Source: JAFMKE01 sp037624485
GTDB lineage: Bacteria > Bacteroidota > Bacteroidia > Chitinophagales > UBA8649
Reading direction: 5' to 3'
Assembly (NCBI GenBank): GCA_037624485.1
Contig: JASJJC010000002.1
Location: 39,882 to 103,881, forward strand
DNA: 64,000 nucleotides
In this document: one piece after another, positions 44,046 to 53,201 of the stretch
How the letters are laid out: the number at the start of each line of letters is the position of its first letter
Numbering within the stretch: the first letter of the stretch is position 1
The notes under the pieces: model-generated
What the model was told of the DNA's origin: nothing
Seen by the model: the letters and a program-made list of their open reading frames with translations, nothing else
The model's database searches: none
Made by a program: the position numbers and the translations under genes

Positions 44046-45395
44046 ATGCTCGAGCAAGTTCAAAACTTCATCCGACAAGAAGCTTTATTTAAAACATCGG
44101 ACAGATTAATTCTGGCCTGTAGTGGAGGAAAAGACTCTATGGTTTTATTGGATGTCTTACGGAAGCTGAATTACGCATTCGTCGTTGCACATTGCAACTA
44201 TAATCTAAGGGGTGATGAGAGTGAAGCGGACCTTGTTTTTTTAAAAAAATATTGTGAATGCCATCAACTTGATTTTCGAAGTGTTTCATTTGAAACATCT
44301 CGCATAAGTCAAGAGCAGAAGCGATCTATTCAGGATCTAGCACGATCACTTCGATATAATTGGTTGGAAGAAATACGAAAGGAAGAGAAGGCGCAAACGA
44401 TCTTAACAGCTCATCACTTACAGGACAATATTGAAACATTGCTTTTTAAGTTGGCAAAGGGGACGGGTATAAAAGGAATAAGAGGAATGTTACCCAAACA
44501 AGGGAATGTTGTAAGGCCTTTACTTCAAGTTTCACTGGAAGAAATTCAACAGTATATCAAGCTTAATGAGATTGAATACCGAGAAGATAGTTCAAATTTA
44601 ACGCTTAAATATGATCGCAATAAAATTAGACATCAAGTTTTAGGACCTTTAAAAGAAATTAATCAAAGTTTGGATGCAACTATGAAAGATCATTTTACTC
44701 GATGGAATGATATTGAACGGATGCATGATATAATTGTAGCAGAGTGGCGACAAAAACTTGTAAAGCCACGGAAAGGCAGTTTTTTTATTAGTATAAAAAA
44801 ACTCCTTCATTATGGTGTCAATTATAGTTTAATCTTTGAGTTGTTTAGGCCTTATGGTTTTAATGCTAGTGATGTGACTGATTTGGTTCAAGGCATGCAG
44901 CAAAACGATGTTAAAGTGTATTTAAGCAAAGAATATCGGATACTAAAAGATCGTAAGTTTTTAATAGTTACCCCACTGAAGCAAGCATTTAAAGCTGAAC
45001 GCTATCCAATATCGAAGGGATGCAGAAAGTTAAAGGTGGAAAATGATTTTACTTTATCGTTTAGTGTAAAAACGATTGATAAGTTAAGTAAAATAAACAA
45101 AAAGCCGTCGCATGCTTACCTTGATGTTAGCAAGCTGTCTTATCCATTAATCCTAAGGAAATGGAAAACTGGTGATTATTTTTATCCTATTGGACTCCAA
45201 AAATCTTCAGGAAAAACAAGTAAAAAGAATATTGGTAAATTTTTGCGCGATCAAAAGATATCTGCTTTTGATAAGGAAAATACTTGGGTATTAGTCTCGG
45301 GTGAAAGGATTGCCTGGGTATTAGCCCATCGCATTGATGATCGCTTTAAGATTACTCCAAATACCGTTGAGATGATGGCCATAAGTCAAAAATAA
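44046..45395 (+). CDS. tilS: tRNA(Ile)-lysidine synthase
   Basis: 449 residues. It converts C34 of the CAT-anticodon isoleucine tRNA to lysidine, so AUA is read as Ile. The PP-loop SGGKDSMVLL is near residue 26, TAHHLQDNIETLLFKLAKGTG near 118, and the C-terminal domain near 340-445 is present (RKWKTGDYFYPIG). Transcription looks leaderless. A terminator follows at 45397-45425. Confidence 0.95.
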   Translation: MLEQVQNFIRQEALFKTSDRLILACSGGKDSMVLLDVLRKLNYAFVVAHCNYNLRGDESEADLVFLKKYCECHQLDFRSVSFETSRISQEQKRSIQDLARSLRYNWLEEIRKEEKAQTILTAHHLQDNIETLLFKLAKGTGIKGIRGMLPKQGNVVRPLLQVSLEEIQQYIKLNEIEYREDSSNLTLKYDRNKIRHQVLGPLKEINQSLDATMKDHFTRWNDIERMHDIIVAEWRQKLVKPRKGSFFISIKKLLHYGVNYSLIFELFRPYGFNASDVTDLVQGMQQNDVKVYLSKEYRILKDRKFLIVTPLKQAFKAERYPISKGCRKLKVENDFTLSFSVKTIDKLSKINKKPSHAYLDVSKLSYPLILRKWKTGDYFYPIGLQKSSGKTSKKNIGKFLRDQKISAFDKENTWVLVSGERIAWVLAHRIDDRFKITPNTVEMMAISQK

Positions 45396-45396
45396 A

Positions 45397-45425
45397 AAAG
45401 CCTTAGGAAGTATACCTAAGGCTTT
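45397..45425. terminator. Bidirectional terminator between tilS and M43 protease
   Basis: An 11-bp perfect stem, AAAGCCTTAGG (45397-45407) with CCTAAGGCTTT (45415-45425), and a 7-nt loop, lying between convergent genes. Confidence 0.82.
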
Positions 45426-45445
45426 AAGAAGATCTTTGATTTTTA

Positions 45446-47377
45446 CTAGCGTATCAGTAGTTTCGCACTTTGAGCTGCGGAGGAAGATTGCGCATGCACA
45501 ATGTAAACGCCTTTACTAAGATTGCTTAAATCTAATTGGAAAGTGTTTAGGCCTTGTTTTGTCTGTAAGTTAAGATTATTCAATACTTTTCCACTGACAT
45601 CCATTATTGATACCTCCAGATTCTCGGCAGTTTTCATTGGAACTACAAGCTTAACTAAACCGCTTTGGCTTGGGTTTGGAGCTAGGAGAATATTACCGAT
45701 TAGGTTTTGATCTCTAATTCCTGTGGCCTGATTATTAAAACTACCGATATCAGATTTTTGACATCCAAACTGATCAATAACAATAAAGGTATAATCACCA
45801 CTTTCGATATTTGCTAACGTCAAGCTCTCACTGCCATTATCCCATATGAATGAATATGGAGGTGTTCCTCCTGAAACGCTAGCAACAAGTTCATTTCCTA
45901 CTTGATTGATATCTACGATAAGTTCGTCTGGCGCATCAACATTAATTTGACTGAATAAAGTATCACCCGCATTGCTAACAACAGTCACCGTATATGTTTC
46001 AGGACCTAAATTACTGATGACGTTTGAATTGACATTTTGAATATCGCTGTTTACAAATGGATCACTACATGACCAATAGTAATCATAAGACCCCGGTTGG
46101 TTCATCACTATTTCAATGCTTCCATCCGCATTTTGAATACATGAACTATTATCTACATTAACTTCCGCGCTTAAGGTTGAAATTGAAAATGTTCTTATCG
46201 GTGTAAATGGAGCACAAACATAAGTAAAGTTAACTGGCTTCACTCTCCACTCATAAGTATCGCCGCTTGCTGGATTACTAATTATGTAAAAAGTATCCTG
46301 AGTAACAACGTTTATTGAAGGATTATTGAAATTAAATCGAGTTGCCTGCAGGTGATAATAATCTGCATTAGTCGTTCGGTTCCATGTAATTGTTACTTCA
46401 TTAGAATTTAGATTGAATGTATTCTGCTCGGGCAACAAGCCTCCCATAGAAGCAACAGTATCAATCGATGGAATTGGGTCATTCAAAAGGTATGGTCGAT
46501 AAGATGCAGGAGCCGCATTTACCTCTGCCAATTGATCATCCTTTAAATAAGAAGAACAACCATCATTACTATATGACATATAGTTCTTTTCATCGATTGT
46601 AAAGAGTATTCCGTTTGGATCTCTGTATTCTCTTGCAAAATTACAAGTCCATCTATCGCTTAAGTAATCTGGGGGAGTATCACAAAAACCATCACCAGAG
46701 TTAAAGCAATTGGATTGGTCTGCCCTTTCAACTAATCTTCCACCAATGGAGTTTGGTGCATTTGCACCAATACCCGGAGGATTTTCCCCTTCCCATCCGT
46801 AAAATGTGTGTGGTAGATTCAGATAATGGCCCATTTCATGTCGGTAGGTTGTATTTCCTGGCTCCATACAATTCATTGCAAGCATGATACCACCACGATT
46901 GGGACCTGCCCCTGAGGTTGACGGGACAAAACTATATCCACAAACACCACTCATTTGACTTACTAGAAATACGTTACACGCATCTCGATCATTATAATTT
47001 GAAAATAATGGGTAAGTTGAACCCCCGCTGTAATAGTTTGAATTGTCTACATATTTGATATCCTTTATGTAGAAAACGATATCTGCATTATTAAATAAAT
47101 CCTGCAGTTCGCAGTGCGCTCTAAACAATTCACTTAACTCATAATATCCTGTGCCGTTATCTTCACCGACTAAATGATATACGATTGGAATGTAAACGGT
47201 AGGATAGTTGCCAGTCTTGCGGTTAAGATGACTTTTATCTCGCTGATAAAAAGCTTGCATTCCTTCATCACTTATTTCTGTACCACACCAGCCACCATTT
47301 TGAGCGTGCTCGTGCTGTGCTTGAGTGAGTATTGGAAATGTGGTTAAAATCGCTAGTAAAATGTAAAAATATTTCAT
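45446..47377 (-). CDS. Secreted M43 zinc metalloprotease with SprB-like repeat and T9SS sorting domain
   Basis: 643 residues. Signal peptide MKYFYILLAILTTFPILTQA. The zinc site HEMGHYLNLPH is near 180, with ENPPG and KNYMSYSNDGCSS later. A fibronectin-III-like segment (about 305-395) is followed by two SprB-type repeats (GSYDYYWSC; GGTPPYSFIWDNG). The C-terminal T9SS type A domain begins LLAPNPSQSG and ends GVYIVHAQSSS. It should be surface-exposed or released. It resembles the 31.2-kb protease only in the catalytic and sorting parts. Confidence 0.92.
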   Translation of the reverse strand: MKYFYILLAILTTFPILTQAQHEHAQNGGWCGTEISDEGMQAFYQRDKSHLNRKTGNYPTVYIPIVYHLVGEDNGTGYYELSELFRAHCELQDLFNNADIVFYIKDIKYVDNSNYYSGGSTYPLFSNYNDRDACNVFLVSQMSGVCGYSFVPSTSGAGPNRGGIMLAMNCMEPGNTTYRHEMGHYLNLPHTFYGWEGENPPGIGANAPNSIGGRLVERADQSNCFNSGDGFCDTPPDYLSDRWTCNFAREYRDPNGILFTIDEKNYMSYSNDGCSSYLKDDQLAEVNAAPASYRPYLLNDPIPSIDTVASMGGLLPEQNTFNLNSNEVTITWNRTTNADYYHLQATRFNFNNPSINVVTQDTFYIISNPASGDTYEWRVKPVNFTYVCAPFTPIRTFSISTLSAEVNVDNSSCIQNADGSIEIVMNQPGSYDYYWSCSDPFVNSDIQNVNSNVISNLGPETYTVTVVSNAGDTLFSQINVDAPDELIVDINQVGNELVASVSGGTPPYSFIWDNGSESLTLANIESGDYTFIVIDQFGCQKSDIGSFNNQATGIRDQNLIGNILLAPNPSQSGLVKLVVPMKTAENLEVSIMDVSGKVLNNLNLQTKQGLNTFQLDLSNLSKGVYIVHAQSSSAAQSAKLLIR

Positions 47378-47466
47378 GGAATTTATAAAATTGAACTACT
47401 AAGGTAAATCATTACTTAGAATAATACTAAAAAAGTATTCTCTTATTAGATAAACGCTTTTTTTTC

Positions 47467-47474
47467 TACCTTTG
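47467..47474 (+). promoter_or_regulatory. -7 box (TACCTTTG) of mdh
   Basis: Exact consensus 42 bp before the mdh ATG, giving a leader of about 38 nt. Confidence 0.5.
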
Positions 47475-47516
47475 TTTGAATTATCTCAAAACACTCAAAT
47501 TATAACATAAAAAAAT

Positions 47517-48437
47517 ATGAAAGTATCAGTAATTGGAGCTGGAAATGTAGGGGCTAGTTGTGCCGAATATATTGCCATTAAGAACTTTTGCTCAGAAGTA
47601 GTTTTATTAGACATTAAAGAAAATTTTGCTGAAGGAAAAGCAATGGATTTAATGCAAACTGCCAATTTGAATGGTTTCGATACCAGGATAGTTGGATCAA
47701 CCAATGATTATTCAAAAACTGCTGGTAGCCAGGTTGTAGTTATTACTTCTGGAATTCCTCGTAAACCAGGGATGACAAGAGAAGAGTTAATCGGGATCAA
47801 TGCGGGAATTGTCAAATCTGTAACTGAGAATATTTTAAAGCATTCTCCAGAAGCAATTATTGTTGTAGTTAGTAACCCGATGGATACAATGACTTATTTG
47901 GCATTGAAGAGCACAGGATTACCTAAAAACAGAGTAATAGGTATGGGAGGAGCATTAGATAGTGCTCGATTCCAATATAGAATAGCTGAAGCTTTAGCTT
48001 GTCCTGGAAGTGACGTAGATGGTATGGTAATCGGTGGACACAGTGATAAAGGAATGATTCCTTTAACTCGATTAGCTCGTTATAGAGGGGTTCCAATCAG
48101 TGAATTCTTAAGCGAAGAAAGAATTAGCGAATTGATGGAAGCCACAAAAATTGGTGGAGCAACATTGACGGGTATGTTAGGTACAAGTGCTTGGTACGCG
48201 CCAGGTGCAGCGGTTTCAACTTTAGTGCAATCAATCGTTTGTGACCAGAAAAAAATGATTCCTTGTTCAGTATTTTTAGAAGGTGAATATGGATTGAATG
48301 ATTTGTGTATTGGAGTGCCTGTTATTTTAGGTAAAAATGGGGTAGAAAAAATTGTAGAACTTGAGCTTAGTGAGGCTGAGCAAGCCATGATGACCTCTAG
48401 TGCTGAGGCGGTTAAGAAAACAAATAGTGTCTTATAA
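47517..48437 (+). CDS. mdh: Malate dehydrogenase
   Basis: 306 residues, LDH-like type. NAD-dependent interconversion of malate and oxaloacetate in the citric acid cycle. The NAD motif is IGAGNVGASCAEYI. RKPGMTREELIGIN is the substrate-discriminating loop of malate rather than lactate enzymes, and GGHSDKGMIPL contains the catalytic His. Its transcript ends at the hairpin at 48482-48516. Confidence 0.95.
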   Translation: MKVSVIGAGNVGASCAEYIAIKNFCSEVVLLDIKENFAEGKAMDLMQTANLNGFDTRIVGSTNDYSKTAGSQVVVITSGIPRKPGMTREELIGINAGIVKSVTENILKHSPEAIIVVVSNPMDTMTYLALKSTGLPKNRVIGMGGALDSARFQYRIAEALACPGSDVDGMVIGGHSDKGMIPLTRLARYRGVPISEFLSEERISELMEATKIGGATLTGMLGTSAWYAPGAAVSTLVQSIVCDQKKMIPCSVFLEGEYGLNDLCIGVPVILGKNGVEKIVELELSEAEQAMMTSSAEAVKKTNSVL

Positions 48438-48480
48438 ACTTAGAAATATAATTTTTAACACACAAAAATAAATAATAGCT

Positions 48481-48519
48481 AAAACCCCATGTTGCCGAAA
48501 GGTAGTCTGGGGTTTTTTT
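48481..48519 (+). terminator. Intrinsic terminator after mdh
   Basis: The stem AAAACCCCA pairs perfectly with TGGGGTTTT, followed by a T run. An inner GCC-GAAA-GGT mini-hairpin lies in the loop. Confidence 0.82.
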
Positions 48520-48537
48520 ATGTCTTCGTTTTCCCCT

Positions 48538-48545
48538 TATATTTG
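48538..48545 (+). promoter_or_regulatory. -7 box (TATATTTG) of the aldehyde dehydrogenase gene
   Basis: Exact consensus ending 4 bp before ATG 48550. It identifies 48550 rather than the in-frame ATG at 48520 as the start. Confidence 0.6.
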
Positions 48546-48549
48546 TAGC

Positions 48550-50001
48550 ATGCAAGTAGAGCAATTTTTACAGAATTATATCGATGGAAAATTAGTTGAG
48601 CCTCTCAGTGGCCAATATATTGATAATGTTGAGCCCGCGACTGGCAAGGTCTATGCACATATTCCTTCATCGAATGCCAAGGACGTAGAGTCCGCTGTTC
48701 AAGCTGCAGAGCAAGCATTCCCTTTATGGTCGAATGCCGGAATTAAGGCTCGAAGCGAGGTGATGCTAAAAATTGCCGCCGGAATTAAAAAATACCAGAA
48801 AGAGTTAGCTGCTGCAGAATCAATGGATAATGGCAAGCCAGTCGCTTTGGCAGAGTTGATTGATATACCTAGAGCGCATGACAACATTCACTTCTTCGCA
48901 ACGGCTATAGAGCACTTTGCTAGTGAGTCACACCACATGGAAAATTTAGCTATTAATTACACCCTAAGGAGGCCGATTGGTATTGTGGGTTGTATTTCTC
49001 CTTGGAATCTACCGTTGTATCTTTTTACTTGGAAAATAGCTCCGGCTTTAGCCGCAGGAAATTGCGTGATAGCCAAGCCGAGTGAAGTGACTCCTTTAAC
49101 TGCTTATCTGTTTTCAAAGATTTGTATTGAGGCTGGGCTTCCTAAAGGCGTTTTAAATATTGTTCATGGCCTAGGTCCAAGTGCTGGTCAAGCGATTGTT
49201 GAACACGAAAAAATTAAGGCGATTTCATTTACGGGAGGGACCAAAACCGGCGAGCATTTAGCAAGAACAGCGGCTCCTATGTTTAAGAAGCTGAGTTTAG
49301 AACTAGGGGGTAAGAATCCTAATATTATATTTGATGACGCTGACTTGGCTAATGCAGTTGCCACGAGTGTAAAAGCCTCCTTTAGTAATCAAGGACAGAT
49401 TTGCTTATGTGGATCGCGTATTTACATTCAAGAAAGTTTGTATAACGAGTTTAAAGACAAGTTTGTTTCTGCTGTGGCAAAATTGAAAGTGGGTGATCCT
49501 AAAGAGAAGGACACTGATATTGGGGCGGTAGTATCACAAGCACATTTCGAGAAAGTATTAAATCATATTGATATTGCTAAAGATGAAGGTGGACAGGTTT
49601 TAATTGGTGGTCAAGCTGTAAAAGGAAAAGGGAGATGTAAGGATGGTTATTTTATTGCTCCTACAGTTATTGAAGGCTTGGAGCCAGGTTGCGTGACGAA
49701 TCAAGATGAAATTTTTGGCCCTGTGGTAACATTAAATAAGTTTAAAACAGAAGAAGAGGTTTTGGCTTTGGCTAACAATACCAAGTATGGCTTAAGTGCT
49801 ACTATATTTACCAATGATTTAAAACGCGCGCATCGAGTAGCTGAAAATATTCATGCAGGAATTGTATGGGTAAACACTTGGTTGCTGCGTGATTTACGTA
49901 CTCCTTTCGGTGGAGTGAAAAATAGTGGAGTAGGACGGGAAGGTGGATTTGAGGCTTTACGTTTCTTTACAGAGCCTAAGAATGTTTGCATTAAATATTA
50001 G
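48550..50001 (+). CDS. Aldehyde dehydrogenase, ALDH8A1-like (2-aminomuconic semialdehyde dehydrogenase type)
   Basis: 483 residues. NAD-dependent oxidation of a semialdehyde to an acid. ISPWNLPLYLFTWKIAPALA, the catalytic Glu in LSLELGGKNP and the catalytic Cys in NQGQICLCGSRI follow the ALDH8A1/AMSDH branch closely, including the CLC pattern. In that branch the enzyme works after or beside ACMSD in kynurenine breakdown. An ACMSD-like gene lies at 26.2 kb. Function is inferred from similarity; hydroxymuconic or other semialdehydes are alternatives. Confidence 0.88.
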   Translation: MQVEQFLQNYIDGKLVEPLSGQYIDNVEPATGKVYAHIPSSNAKDVESAVQAAEQAFPLWSNAGIKARSEVMLKIAAGIKKYQKELAAAESMDNGKPVALAELIDIPRAHDNIHFFATAIEHFASESHHMENLAINYTLRRPIGIVGCISPWNLPLYLFTWKIAPALAAGNCVIAKPSEVTPLTAYLFSKICIEAGLPKGVLNIVHGLGPSAGQAIVEHEKIKAISFTGGTKTGEHLARTAAPMFKKLSLELGGKNPNIIFDDADLANAVATSVKASFSNQGQICLCGSRIYIQESLYNEFKDKFVSAVAKLKVGDPKEKDTDIGAVVSQAHFEKVLNHIDIAKDEGGQVLIGGQAVKGKGRCKDGYFIAPTVIEGLEPGCVTNQDEIFGPVVTLNKFKTEEEVLALANNTKYGLSATIFTNDLKRAHRVAENIHAGIVWVNTWLLRDLRTPFGGVKNSGVGREGGFEALRFFTEPKNVCIKY

Positions 50002-50080
50002 ATCTAAGACAATAGATGTTAGTAGTCTGATGACGGATTTTTAAAATCTGAAATCTTTACTTTGTCAGCAATTGAAAAAA

Positions 50081-51352
50081 ATGAAAAAGAGTTTATCTGA
50101 AAGAAGTCAAGCCAGCGTATGGCATCCATTTACCCAAATGCAAGTCGGGCCAAAGCCTATTGGTTTGGTGAAAGGAGAGGGTGTATATTTATACGATGAG
50201 GACGGTAAGAAATATATCGATGCGATATCAAGTTGGTGGACCTGCTTGCATGGGCATAGTCATCCTTATATCGCTGATAAGATAGCTGAACAAGCTAGAA
50301 GTTTAGAGCACGTAATTTTTGCGGGATTTACACACGAGCCAGCGGTAAGTTTAGCAGAACGTTTATTGGCACACACACCGGAAAATCAAGCGCGAATCTT
50401 TTATTCAGATAATGGTTCAACAGCGGTGGAAGTTGGGTTAAAAATGGCTTTTCAATACTGGCAAAATGTACAACAAGAAAAGACTAAAGTGATAGCTTTT
50501 AAGGAAGGTTACCATGGCGATACTTTTGGGGCAATGTCAGTAGGCAGTCGAAGTGCATTTACAGAACCATTCTTTCCTTTTTTGTTTGATGTTGAATTTG
50601 TAGAAAGTCCAGCAAAAAATGCTGACCAATGCATCGCAGAAATTAAACAACTCGTGGAAGCTCATGATGTGGCTGCTCTTATATATGAGCCCTTAGTTCA
50701 AGGCGCTGGTGGCATGTTGATGTATAGTAAGGAGACTTTGGATGAAATTTTAGCTTTGTGCAAGGAGCATGAGGTGCTTTGTATTGCCGATGAGGTGATG
50801 ACAGGTTTTTACAGGACAGGCACTTTTTTTGCTAGTGAAGTAGGGAAGGAGCAGCCGGATATTATGTGCCTATCGAAAGGCCTTACCGGAGGTGTAATGG
50901 CAATGGGAGTGACCACTTGTACAGCAAAAATATACGATGCTTTCTTATCGGATCATTTTATGAATAAGACTTTTTTTCATGGACACTCGTTTACCGCCAA
51001 TCCGATAGCTTGCGCTTCAGCGAATGCGAGTTTAGACTTATTACTTCAGGCAGAATGTCAAGATAGAATTAAAGGTATTCAAGCTAAAAACGAATCATTT
51101 ATGGAGCGTTTAAAAGGGAATACTAAAGTAGAAAATATTCGTGTGATGGGCACTATTCTTGCCTTAGATGTGAAGAGTGATGTTATCACAGGTTATGGGA
51201 ATGCTGTGCGAGATGAAATTAACTATTTCTTTCTGGAAAAAGGTGTACTGTTGCGTCCTCTTGGAAATACCTTGTACTTACTTCCACCATATTGCATATC
51301 TGATGAGGAGCTGGACTTTATTTATGAGAAAATAGTAGAATATATCGCTTAG
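50081..51352 (+). CDS. bioA: Adenosylmethionine--8-amino-7-oxononanoate aminotransferase
   Basis: 423 residues from ATG 50081 (a TTG at 50072 is also in frame). PLP enzyme of biotin synthesis, using SAM as amino donor. The start ASVWHPFTQM, SWWTCLHGHSHPYI with the substrate-binding Trp-Trp, IADEVMTGFYRTGT, and the PLP lysine in MCLSKGLTGG match BioA. No other biotin genes are nearby. Confidence 0.94.
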   Translation: MKKSLSERSQASVWHPFTQMQVGPKPIGLVKGEGVYLYDEDGKKYIDAISSWWTCLHGHSHPYIADKIAEQARSLEHVIFAGFTHEPAVSLAERLLAHTPENQARIFYSDNGSTAVEVGLKMAFQYWQNVQQEKTKVIAFKEGYHGDTFGAMSVGSRSAFTEPFFPFLFDVEFVESPAKNADQCIAEIKQLVEAHDVAALIYEPLVQGAGGMLMYSKETLDEILALCKEHEVLCIADEVMTGFYRTGTFFASEVGKEQPDIMCLSKGLTGGVMAMGVTTCTAKIYDAFLSDHFMNKTFFHGHSFTANPIACASANASLDLLLQAECQDRIKGIQAKNESFMERLKGNTKVENIRVMGTILALDVKSDVITGYGNAVRDEINYFFLEKGVLLRPLGNTLYLLPPYCISDEELDFIYEKIVEYIA

Positions 51353-51401
51353 ATGTTAAGCGGATTAATTTCATTAATAGCCAATAATTTCCCTATTTAT
51401 T

Positions 51402-52004
51402 TTAATCGATTATTGTTCTGAAAGTTAAGTTAACTCTAGGTCCAAAGATTTTTTTGCTTGTTGGAAGCATATGCAGCCAGTGGCGTTGTGTTTCTCCTTT
51501 CATAACCAATAAGCTACCGTGCTCTAAGAAAACGCTCACTTTTTCTTTACTTTTTTTGTGCTTAAAAGAAAATTTACGCGTTGCTCCAAAGCTTAATGAG
51601 GCAATGGATCCATTACTTTTTAAATTTTTTTCGTTATCACTATGCCATGCCATACCTTCATTTCCACTGTGGTAAAGATTCAGTAGGCATGAGTTAAAAG
51701 ATTCTCCCGTTTTTTCTTCAACCTTTTTCTTCAACTCCAATAATTCAGTTGTCCATATTAGGGCATGTTTTGTAATTTTGGAATAGGTGTATTCAAATTC
51801 TTTTTCGCCATACCAAGCTACTTTTCGTTTGGTAATTATTTTTTTTCCAAAAATTATTGCTTCATCATTTCTCCACTCAATATTAGTTAACAGTTTTTCT
51901 GTAAAATAGTCAGCTTCGTTTTGATTAAATATCTTAGCAAAATAGTTTACTGTTCCGTCTTTAGGTAGCCAATTTTTTTCTATGTCGTTTTCAAATAGGT
52001 TCAT
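51402..52004 (-). CDS. AlkB-like Fe(II)/2-oxoglutarate dioxygenase
   Basis: 200 residues, the short ALKBH2/3-like form. Probable repair of alkylated bases by oxidative demethylation. The iron ligands are in AWHSDNEK (HxD) and QRHWLHMLP (distal His), and the 2-oxoglutarate Arg is in RVNLTFR at the C-terminus. Single gene, monocistronic by spacing. Confidence 0.92.
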   Translation of the reverse strand: MNLFENDIEKNWLPKDGTVNYFAKIFNQNEADYFTEKLLTNIEWRNDEAIIFGKKIITKRKVAWYGEKEFEYTYSKITKHALIWTTELLELKKKVEEKTGESFNSCLLNLYHSGNEGMAWHSDNEKNLKSNGSIASLSFGATRKFSFKHKKSKEKVSVFLEHGSLLVMKGETQRHWLHMLPTSKKIFGPRVNLTFRTIID

Positions 52005-52109
52005 TAATTTTTCTCGATATATTTTTGGTTTGGCTATTCGTCTTGAATATTAAAGTATATAATACAGCACTTATGCGATAAAATATGTGTCTAGATTGGT
52101 ATTGTTAGG

Positions 52110-52703
52110 CTAGGATATCGCTGCCGTGTTGAAGTAAGAGTGAATCTTTTCAACCATTTTTTCAATTTCGCGATTACCATCATTATTGATGATGAAATCA
52201 GCATGTTCCATTTTTTCCAAGTCAGTAAACTGATTCTTAATGCGGGCAAGTACTTTTTCTTTGCTCACTTTGTCTCGCCTCATTACCCGAAGAATTCGTT
52301 CATCTTCTTTGGCGTGCACCAGGATCGTTTTGTCTAATTCTTTAAAAGTGCCAGTCTCGAATAACAATGCCGCTTCCTTTATAGTATAAGGCTTGTCATT
52401 GTGTCGGTGGTGCCAGGCTTGCGCGTCTTGTGCAACAGCGGGATGAACAATATCGTTTAACTGCTTGAGCTTAGCCTTATTTTTAAAGACGATTTGTGCT
52501 AAAAAATCTCGGTTTAATCCATCTTTGTTAAAAACCTCAAGACCGAATACTTCAATAAGCTTTTGACTAACAATTGGATCATTGTTCATGAGGTGTTTGG
52601 CTCTTTCATCAGCATTGTAAACAGGGACTCCAAGTTGTTGAAACAACTGGCAGATATGAGTTTTCCCACTTCCGATTCCTCCTGTAATACCTACTTTTAT
52701 CAT
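52110..52703 (-). CDS. coaE: Dephospho-CoA kinase
   Basis: 197 residues. Final step of coenzyme A synthesis. The Walker A is GGIGSGKTHI near residue 8, and the Asp-containing VYNADERAKHLM and the lid segment RVMRRDKVSKEKVLARI are present. It lies about 170 bp downstream of yajC, separated by a strong terminator. Confidence 0.95.
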   Translation of the reverse strand: MIKVGITGGIGSGKTHICQLFQQLGVPVYNADERAKHLMNNDPIVSQKLIEVFGLEVFNKDGLNRDFLAQIVFKNKAKLKQLNDIVHPAVAQDAQAWHHRHNDKPYTIKEAALLFETGTFKELDKTILVHAKEDERILRVMRRDKVSKEKVLARIKNQFTDLEKMEHADFIINNDGNREIEKMVEKIHSYFNTAAIS

Positions 52704-52823
52704 AATTTATTAAAGATATTGAATATTATTTGCGCGCTGTTTTTAATTACAGAGGTTCAATATTAAAAACTTATCTCCGTAAAATCAAATATTTTGTGGA
52801 AAAAATGTTGATAACCATAAAAA

Positions 52824-52852
52824 AAAGCCCCCCGAGTTAATCGGAGGGCTTT
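52824..52852 (-). terminator. Intrinsic terminator after yajC
   Basis: On the minus strand, a stem of AAAGCCC plus an inner TCCGA arm (52841-52852 with 52824-52835, one mismatch) is followed by an eight-T run. Ends the nusB-DUF1573-yajC transcript. Confidence 0.85.
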
Positions 52853-52874
52853 AAAATTTTGACTATACTAGTTA

Positions 52875-53201
52875 TCATTTCTCTTCGGCAGGCTTGTTTA
52901 AAGCAGTACTCATTTCAATGGATATAGCATTTTTCTCCACTTTAATAATGGTGTTTTTTCCTATTTCCATATCTATAGTTCCCTCATTAATGCGATTTAC
53001 TTTACCATGAATGCCAGACGCCGTTACCACTTTGGTTCCTTTCTCCAATCCTTCCATAAAAGCTTCTGCTTGTTTGGCTTTCTTTTGGTTGGGCCTAAGC
53101 ATAAAAAAATAAAGCACGAACATAGCAGCTGATATCAGTACCATGTTCATTGGGTCAGCGAAAAATCCTCCGCCTTCACTAGCAAGTATAATATAATTCA
53201 T
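52875..53201 (-). CDS. yajC: Preprotein translocase accessory subunit YajC
   Basis: 108 residues with one membrane helix (about 15-36, PMNMVLISAAMFVLYFFML) and the characteristic RPNQKKAKQAEAF segment just after it. YajC associates with SecDF at the inner membrane. Its start codon overlaps the stop of the DUF1573 gene by one base, so it is co-transcribed. Confidence 0.95.
   Translation of the reverse strand: MNYIILASEGGGFFADPMNMVLISAAMFVLYFFMLRPNQKKAKQAEAFMEGLEKGTKVVTASGIHGKVNRINEGTIDMEIGKNTIIKVEKNAISIEMSTALNKPAEEK

Noticed and set aside
48520..48549. Ten-residue N-terminal extension of the aldehyde dehydrogenase
   Set aside because: It lies between the mdh terminator and the -7 box, so it would be upstream of the transcript start.
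52780..52860. Chromosome replication origin
   Set aside because: Only two imperfect DnaA-box-like sites, no AT-rich unwinding region with a cluster of boxes, and no dnaA, dnaN or gyrB nearby.
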